Below, one piece after another: positions 6,441 through 10,562 of a DNA stretch of 10,562 nucleotides (positions within the stretch are counted from its first letter, which is position 1; the number at the start of each line of letters is the position of its first letter). Position numbers and translations under genes: made by a program. The notes beneath the pieces were generated by a model. It saw nothing but the letters and a program-made list of their open reading frames with translations, was not told where the DNA came from and searched no databases. The stretch lies in contig PBUZ01000110.1 of NCBI GenBank assembly GCA_002728035.1, positions 1-10,562 on the forward strand. The letters run 5' to 3'. This DNA comes from Methanobacteriota archaeon. GTDB taxonomy: Archaea; Thermoplasmatota; Poseidoniia; Poseidoniales; Poseidoniaceae.

Positions 6441-8465
6441 TCACGCTTCAGAAGGTGGGACGAGAGCGGGCTGGCTGACTTTGCTGTCAATTTCATTTCG
6501 CAGGTCAGCAACGAATTGCTCGAGTGGAATATCAGCGATTTGGTCACCGCTACGGGCGCGCAAACTGACCGTTTCCTGCTCCATTTCTCCATCGCCAAGA
6601 ATGACCATGTAGGCCGGCTGGAGTTTTCGATGGGTTCGGATTTTCTTCCCCACCGTGTCGTCACCGTCATCGACCTCCACGCGCACACCAGCGTCTTTGA
6701 GACGATCCGCCACCTGCTGAGCGTAGGCTTTGTGCTTCTCCGAGATGGTGATGATGTGGCATTGCGTTGGCGTGAGCCAGGTGGGGAATCGGCCAGCAAA
6801 GTGTTCGATAAGAACGCCACAGAAGCGTTCCATGGAACCGAAGGGCGCACGGTGGATCATCACCGGTCGGTGGAGTTCTCCATCGCTTCCCTTGTAGGTC
6901 AGGTCAAAGCGTTCTGGAAGGTTGTAATCGACTTGAACCGTGCCGAGTTGCCATTCTCTACCGATGACATCCTTCACGACGAAATCGATCTTCGGACCGT
7001 AGAAGGCGGCTTCGCCTTCTTCTTCGGACCAAGCAACACCCAGCGATTCTGCAGCGGCGCGACAGGCTTCTTCGGCCTTGTCCCAGCGAGCAGGGTCCCC
7101 GACGTATTTGGTGGAGTCGGGGTCTCGAAGCCCCACACGGACACGGTAGTCTTCCATACCCAATTTGTCAAAGATGATTTGCACCAGTTCGATGCACCCA
7201 AGCACCTCTTGTGCCAATTGTTCCTCGGTCACGAAGAGATGTGCATCGTCCTGCGTGAATCCACGAACTCGGGTCATGCCCGAGATTTCTCCGGATTGCT
7301 CCCAACGATAGACAGTGCCAAATTCAGCCAACCTCAGCGGTAGATTTCGATAAGAACGGGCTTGACTGGCGTAAATCTTCACGTGATGTGGGCAATTCAT
7401 CGGTTTGAGCATGTACCCTTCGATCTCTCCTGATTTCATCATGTTGGAAAGGTCACCGCAGGTGCAGCCTTCATCTGCCAGTTTGTTCATCAAATCGCGT
7501 TCAACGAGTGGCGGGTATTGCGAGTCTTGGTAGTAGGGGAAATGCCCCGATGTTCGATACAAGTCAAGTTTCCCAATGTGAGGGGTAAAGACCTGAGCGT
7601 AGCCTTGCCGGCGAAGGTGGTAGGAGATGAAATCCTGTAGTTCTTGGCGAACAATTGCTCCACGAGGCGTCCAGAGGATCAGCCCTTGGCCGACTTCTTC
7701 GTCGATGTGAAAGAGTTGCAGGTCCTTCCCGAGTTTGCGGTGGTCCCGTTTCTTTGCTTCTTCCATCCGATGAAGGGTGGCTTTGAGTGCCTCCTTTGTG
7801 GGTTCAACCAAGCCGTAGATACGGACCAACTGCTCTCGGTCTTGGTCGCCACGCCAGTAGGCGGACGAGACCGAGGTGAGCCTCGAAAACATCAGCCGCG
7901 AAGTGTTTGGAACGTGAGGTCCAAGGCAAAGGTCGTACCAATCACCTTGCTTGTAGACGGTCGAGCCATCGCCCGCCTCCAACTTATCATCGATGATTTC
8001 GATTTTGTAGGGATTGTTGATGAAGTGCTCTCGCAAACCCTCTTGGTCGAGTTCAACCCGTTCAACGGTGAGGTTCTTCCGCGCCAATTCATGCATTTTT
8101 TTCTGGATGGTCTTGAGGTCTGCTTCGGTGATGGGGTCCATGGCAAAGTCGTAGTAGAAGCCACGGTCGATGGCTGGTCCAATGGTGGGCAGCGCACCTG
8201 GATAGAGTTCCATCACTGCCTGTGCGAGCAGGTGGGCAGCAGAATGGCGAAGGATGTGGATGCCCTCCTCTGAATCCGAAAGGATGCCTTCCACCGAACA
8301 ATTCTCATTCAGCACCCTTGACATGTCGCATTCGACACCGTTAACCTTCGCCGCGAGGCAGCCGTGTTTCTTGCCCAATGCATCGGTGATGACTTCAGCA
8401 CAGGTGATGCCCGCAGCGTATTCGTTGACAGTTCCGTCGGGCAGTGTAATGTGAATCATGGTCAT
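6441..8465 (-). CDS. thrS: Threonyl-tRNA synthetase, bacterial type with N2 editing domain
   Basis: ThrRS charges tRNA-Thr with threonine in the cytoplasm. The 674 residues show the full bacterial layout. A TGS-like N1 domain (about 1-62, ITLPDG) is followed by the N2 editing domain with HSAAH (H74, H78) and CLGPH (C180, H184), which removes mischarged serine. The class II core has motif 2 in EFGTVYRWEQSGEISG, RVRGFTQDDAH, and motif 3 in HRAPFGSMERF. The catalytic zinc ligands C358, H409 and H538 match E. coli C334, H385 and H511. An anticodon-binding domain follows (about 563-660). Relative to E. coli there is an insert of about 26 residues just before C358 (about 320-346), holding C334 and C336. 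An alternative ATG at 8459 fits the family start MIHITLPDG and has GAGAAGG 7 nt upstream, so the true start may be two codons later. Confidence 0.96.
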   Translation of the reverse strand: MTMIHITLPDGTVNEYAAGITCAEVITDALGKKHGCLAAKVNGVECDMSRVLNENCSVEGILSDSEEGIHILRHSAAHLLAQAVMELYPGALPTIGPAIDRGFYYDFAMDPITEADLKTIQKKMHELARKNLTVERVELDQEGLREHFINNPYKIEIIDDKLEAGDGSTVYKQGDWYDLCLGPHVPNTSRLMFSRLTSVSSAYWRGDQDREQLVRIYGLVEPTKEALKATLHRMEEAKKRDHRKLGKDLQLFHIDEEVGQGLILWTPRGAIVRQELQDFISYHLRRQGYAQVFTPHIGKLDLYRTSGHFPYYQDSQYPPLVERDLMNKLADEGCTCGDLSNMMKSGEIEGYMLKPMNCPHHVKIYASQARSYRNLPLRLAEFGTVYRWEQSGEISGMTRVRGFTQDDAHLFVTEEQLAQEVLGCIELVQIIFDKLGMEDYRVRVGLRDPDSTKYVGDPARWDKAEEACRAAAESLGVAWSEEEGEAAFYGPKIDFVVKDVIGREWQLGTVQVDYNLPERFDLTYKGSDGELHRPVMIHRAPFGSMERFCGVLIEHFAGRFPTWLTPTQCHIITISEKHKAYAQQVADRLKDAGVRVEVDDGDDTVGKKIRTHRKLQPAYMVILGDGEMEQETVSLRARSGDQIADIPLEQFVADLRNEIDSKVSQPALVPPSEA

Positions 8466-8481
8466 GCCTTCTCAACTCCGA

Positions 8482-8498
8482 CAACCCCTACGGGGTTG
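8482..8498 (-). promoter_or_regulatory. Hairpin in the thrS leader
   Basis: A perfect 7-bp inverted repeat, CAACCCC / GGGGTTG with a 3-nt loop, lies 17-33 nt before the thrS ATG at 8465. One arm (GGGGTT) can instead pair with AACCC at 8499-8503, forming GGGTTGAACCC, so the two hairpins exclude each other. A further AGGGTT at 8542-8547 can pair with AACCCT at 8499-8504. No U-tract follows on either strand, so a simple terminator is unlikely. A role in thrS expression is inferred only from position. Confidence 0.45.
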
Positions 8499-8547
8499 AA
8501 CCCTCGCTATCAATCCCGCGCTAACAAACATGAACAGAGCAAGGGTT

Positions 8548-8871
8548 CTACCAATCCACATCAAAGTCATCGCCAAGTTGTGAACTCGCTTCCTTGAGGA
8601 CCTGAACAGCGGACGTTTTCTTGTCCTCATCGGGTGGTGCCTTTGCCGCTTTGGATGGAGCGTTCACCGTGAAGACTTCTCTGTCCTCAATCGCGTCGAT
8701 GCGTTGATTGTAAACGATCGGTGTGGACGAGGCCGCTTCTGGTGCTGCTTCCTCGGCTGTCTGGTCCACCTCGGCATCAACGGGAATGTTGTCCTCTCCG
8801 ATGTTCAATTCTGAAAAATCACGGGCGAGGATGTCCTCGAGGTTTGGCTCATCGGAAGGCGGCCTCTTCAT
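8548..8871 (-). CDS. Small acidic protein of unknown function (107 aa)
   Basis: I do not recognise this protein. It is strongly acidic, rich in Asp, Glu, Ala and Pro, has no cysteine and no hydrophobic segment, and looks largely disordered and cytoplasmic. Short ordered candidates are an N-terminal helix (NLEDILARDFSEL, 10-22), a central stretch (TPIVYNQRIDAIEDREVFTV, 50-69) and a C-terminal helix (SAVQVLKEASSQL) followed by the acidic, aromatic-ended tail DDFDVDW. The frame is open to 8976, but ATG 8871 gives the protein-like start MKRPPSDEPNLED, while the upstream part looks like intergenic sequence. No ribosome binding site is seen at usable spacing, which fits a leaderless start. It lies 82 nt before thrS in the same direction and is divergent from the NAD kinase gene. 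Co-transcription with thrS is possible. Confidence 0.65.
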   Translation of the reverse strand: MKRPPSDEPNLEDILARDFSELNIGEDNIPVDAEVDQTAEEAAPEAASSTPIVYNQRIDAIEDREVFTVNAPSKAAKAPPDEDKKTSAVQVLKEASSQLGDDFDVDW

Positions 8872-8948
8872 GGTCGGTGATGCGCGGTTCTCCTCATGAA
8901 GGCTGGGGTGATTTGGGCGATAAGCGGAGGATATTGCGAGAAGCAGGG

Positions 8949-8957
8949 CTATTTGAG
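8949..8957 (+). promoter_or_regulatory. Candidate TATA box for the NAD kinase gene
   Basis: CTATTTGAG lies 22-30 nt before the ATG at 8979, the spacing expected for an archaeal promoter giving a leaderless mRNA. The match to the archaeal TATA consensus is moderate. A GGAGGTG at 8957-8963 sits 15 nt before the ATG, too far for an ordinary Shine-Dalgarno, which also favours a leaderless reading. The 107-bp region 8872-8978 must also carry the promoter of the divergent acidic-protein gene, for which I see no clear box. Confidence 0.35.
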
Positions 8958-8978
8958 GGAGGTGCGAGAGGCACACGC

Positions 8979-10166
8979 ATGCGCCTGGGCATCGTGGTCA
9001 ATCCTGATGCGGGATTGGGCGGAAAATTGGGCTTCAAAGGAAGTGATGGTCGAGCAGCAGAGGCCCGTGCCGCTGGCGCTGAAGACCGTGCAGGCCCTCG
9101 AATGGAACAGTGCTTGAACCACCTTGCAACCCTCGCAGCGTCATCGTTGAACCGCACCGATGTCGCCCTCACGTTGGTTGGATGGACAGGTCGCATGGGC
9201 TCGACATGGGCCGAATCGGCTTTGGGGTCGGACAGGCTCAACGGAGAATGGATTGGTGAAACGCCTTCTCAAACATCGCATAGCGATACGACGGCCTTGG
9301 TCGCAGCCTTGGTTGAAGCAGGTGTCGAAGGCATCGTGTACGCAGGAGGCGACGGTACCACCAGGGACATCGTCAATGCGCTTGAAGACCTCGGAAAAGA
9401 AGCCCAGAAAATTGCTCTCATCGGTGTGCCAGGTGGCGTGAAGATGCATTCGGGATGTTTTGCGACCACCCCAAAAGCAGCGGCAGAAGTCGTTCTTGCC
9501 TTTGCGCTGGGCGACTTGCGAACCGCTATCACCGAAGTCATGGATTTGGACGAAGTCGTCTATCAGGAAGGCGTTTGGAAAGTCCGCATGTACGGAGAGG
9601 CGTGGACACCGTCTTCGCCCCGATTCATGCAAGGTGCCAAAGAGCAGGTTGAGCGTGTGAGCGAAGAAGACACCATCGAAGGTTTGGCTCATCATGTTGC
9701 AACCCTTCTCGAGGACGAACCCGACCTCATGGTGATTTGGGGCAGCGGGGGAACACTTCGCCGCATGGGCGAACATCTCGATTTGTCGTTGACCCTCTTG
9801 GGCATCGATATCCAACACGGCGAAACGGTGCACACAGACCTTAACGAAGCAACGCTGCTGGAGGTCATTTCAGGACATGTCGACGAACATCAACACCCTC
9901 GCCCGTTGTTGTTGCTCCTCTCGCCCATGGGCGGTCAAGGCTTCCTGATCGGCAGAGGAAATCTCCAACTCTCGCCCGCGGTGTTGCGCGCCATTGGTCA
10001 TGACAACATCCTCGGTGTGGCCACGCCCTCCAAACTCATCGGGCTCGAGGCTGTGCGCATTGATACGGGCGATGACGACCTTGACACCGAATTCCAAACC
10101 AAACGTTTCATCAAAATCCTGCAAGGCTTCCGCACCACCCGCCTCATTCGAGTCGCCGAAATGTGA
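8979..10166 (+). CDS. Predicted ATP/polyphosphate-dependent NAD kinase (COG3199 family)
   Basis: Predicted to phosphorylate NAD+ to NADP+ in the cytoplasm. The 395 residues carry the COG3199 signatures in order: an N-terminal glycine-rich motif (NPDAGLGG, 8-15, then LGFKGSDG), the kinase motif AGGDGTTRDI (GGDGT at 123-127), GVPGGVKMHSGCFA (149-162), and in the C-terminal domain MGGQGFLIGRGNLQLSP (317-333) and ATPSKL. GGDGT marks the NAD kinase/diacylglycerol kinase-like fold. Family members are mostly annotated by similarity, so the phosphoryl donor is uncertain. The frame is open upstream to 8721, but that part is antisense to the acidic-protein gene and does not resemble the family. ATG 8979 starts MRLGIVVNP, exactly at the expected N-terminus. 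The gene precedes, by 94 nt and on the same strand, a sirtuin gene whose product consumes NAD+. Confidence 0.88.
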   Translation: MRLGIVVNPDAGLGGKLGFKGSDGRAAEARAAGAEDRAGPRMEQCLNHLATLAASSLNRTDVALTLVGWTGRMGSTWAESALGSDRLNGEWIGETPSQTSHSDTTALVAALVEAGVEGIVYAGGDGTTRDIVNALEDLGKEAQKIALIGVPGGVKMHSGCFATTPKAAAEVVLAFALGDLRTAITEVMDLDEVVYQEGVWKVRMYGEAWTPSSPRFMQGAKEQVERVSEEDTIEGLAHHVATLLEDEPDLMVIWGSGGTLRRMGEHLDLSLTLLGIDIQHGETVHTDLNEATLLEVISGHVDEHQHPRPLLLLLSPMGGQGFLIGRGNLQLSPAVLRAIGHDNILGVATPSKLIGLEAVRIDTGDDDLDTEFQTKRFIKILQGFRTTRLIRVAEM

Positions 10167-10230
10167 GCCTCAGTCCCGTGCCGAAGAACCGATTTTGTGA
10201 AACAACGCAAACATGAGCGTTTCTTGTGAG

Positions 10231-10239
10231 TTCAAATAT
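10231..10239 (+). promoter_or_regulatory. TATA box of the sirtuin gene, leaderless promoter
   Basis: TTCAAATAT is the clearest archaeal TATA-like element in the window. It lies 22-30 nt upstream of the ATG at 10261, so transcription should begin at or within a few bases of the start codon. No Shine-Dalgarno precedes that ATG, in agreement with a leaderless mRNA. The 94-nt gap between the NAD kinase stop and the ATG holds no other recognisable signal. Confidence 0.55.
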
Positions 10240-10260
10240 CCTCGGCGCCAGCCCGTCTCC

Positions 10261-10562
10261 ATGCGAACAAAACGAGTCGTCGTCCTCACAGGAGCAGGCA
10301 TATCGGCAGAATCGGGAATTCGAACGTTTCGGGACAACGATGGGTTGTGGGAAAATCATCGCATCGAGGATGTCGCAACACCCCAAGCATGGGCGGCTGA
10401 CCCTGACACCGTCTGGCGCTTCTATCAGGCACGGCGGCGCCAACTGAAGGAGGTGGAACCCAACCCTGCACACCGAGCACTGGCAACCCTTCAGCAGAGC
10501 GTCCCCTCTTTTTTGCTCAGCACGCAAAACGTCGACGACCTGCACGAGCGAGGCGGGAGCAC
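10261..10562 (+). CDS. cobB: NAD-dependent protein deacylase, sirtuin class III (CobB/SIRT5-like), 3'-truncated
   Basis: Sirtuins remove acyl groups from lysines using NAD+ and release nicotinamide. The 100 complete codons present show LTGAGISAESGIRTFRD (9-25, the NAD-binding motif), GLWENHRIEDVATP, the class III signature FYQARRRQL with Y55 and R58, and TQNVDDLHERGGS (88-100). In E. coli CobB and human SIRT5 the Tyr-x-x-Arg pair binds the carboxylate of succyl- or malonyl-lysine, so desuccinylase or demalonylase activity is predicted. The catalytic histidine and the zinc-binding cysteines lie beyond the window end. An in-frame ATG at 10213 exists, but ATG 10261 begins MRTKRVVVLTGAG at the domain edge and has a TATA box at leaderless spacing. 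Similarity to enterobacterial CobB around EDVATP and ARRRQL is very close, suggesting bacterial ancestry. Confidence 0.93.
   Translation, partial: MRTKRVVVLTGAGISAESGIRTFRDNDGLWENHRIEDVATPQAWAADPDTVWRFYQARRRQLKEVEPNPAHRALATLQQSVPSFLLSTQNVDDLHERGGS

Noticed and set aside
6270..7343. 357-codon open frame on the + strand
   Set aside because: Antisense to the C-terminal half of thrS and the start of the 846-aa gene; no recognisable protein pattern, explained by codon bias.
8482..8498. Intrinsic terminator at the thrS leader hairpin
   Set aside because: No T-run follows the stem on either strand.
8872..8976. 35-residue N-terminal extension of the small acidic protein
   Set aside because: It translates the divergent intergenic region and is unlike the acidic body of the protein; ATG 8871 is a better start.
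8721..8978. 86-residue N-terminal extension of the NAD kinase frame
   Set aside because: It is antisense to the acidic-protein gene, looks like a shadow translation, and the family begins at MRLGIVVNP.
9141..9833. 230-codon open frame on the - strand
   Set aside because: Antisense to the NAD kinase, whose family motifs on the + strand are unambiguous.
10213..10260. Alternative sirtuin start at the ATG at 10213
   Set aside because: It would add 16 residues before the domain, has no ribosome binding site, and would place the TATA box inside the coding region.
1..10562. CRISPR array, tRNA genes, IS elements or defence genes
   Set aside because: No regularly spaced direct repeats, no cloverleaf with a TPsiC-like arm, no transposase motifs or terminal repeats, and no nuclease or restriction motifs were seen.

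Overview
The window reads as chromosomal DNA of a mesophilic archaeon, most likely Thermoplasmatota and possibly marine group II (Poseidoniales). This rests on an archaeal-type tRNA thiolation enzyme, a pyrB-pyrI pair with a zinc-binding regulatory subunit, a COG3199-type NAD kinase, and a TATA box placed as for a leaderless transcript. The bacterial-type threonyl-tRNA synthetase and CobB-like sirtuin suggest genes taken from bacteria, which is common in that group. The lineage is an inference. I see no tRNA, rRNA, IS element, prophage or CRISPR array. Coding density is very high, with no gene-free stretch above about 130 bases.

Left (1-2004): the 3' end of a TtuA/Ncs6-family tRNA 2-thiolation gene (+) meets the pyrBI operon (-) at a shared CTAG that holds both stop codons. 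pyrB and pyrI encode the catalytic and regulatory chains of aspartate carbamoyltransferase, the committed step of pyrimidine synthesis. The active-site, zinc and CTP-contact residues are all present.

Middle (2130-6431): two large membrane proteins of unknown function lie tail to tail with no base between their stops. The + gene (586 aa) has about six membrane helices followed by about 395 residues of repeated cytoplasmic helical hairpins. The - gene (846 aa) has about nine membrane helices followed by about 400 residues of TPR-like helices. It starts 9 nt after the thrS stop, so it is probably co-transcribed with thrS. These two genes are the least explained part of the window.

Right (6441-10562): thrS (-) encodes a full-length bacterial-type ThrRS with an editing domain and an unusual insert of about 26 residues. 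Its 82-nt leader holds mutually exclusive hairpins. Upstream of thrS is a small acidic protein of unknown role (-). Divergent from that run a predicted NAD kinase (+) and then, behind its own TATA box, the start of a CobB/SIRT5-like NAD-dependent deacylase (+), which is cut by the window end.
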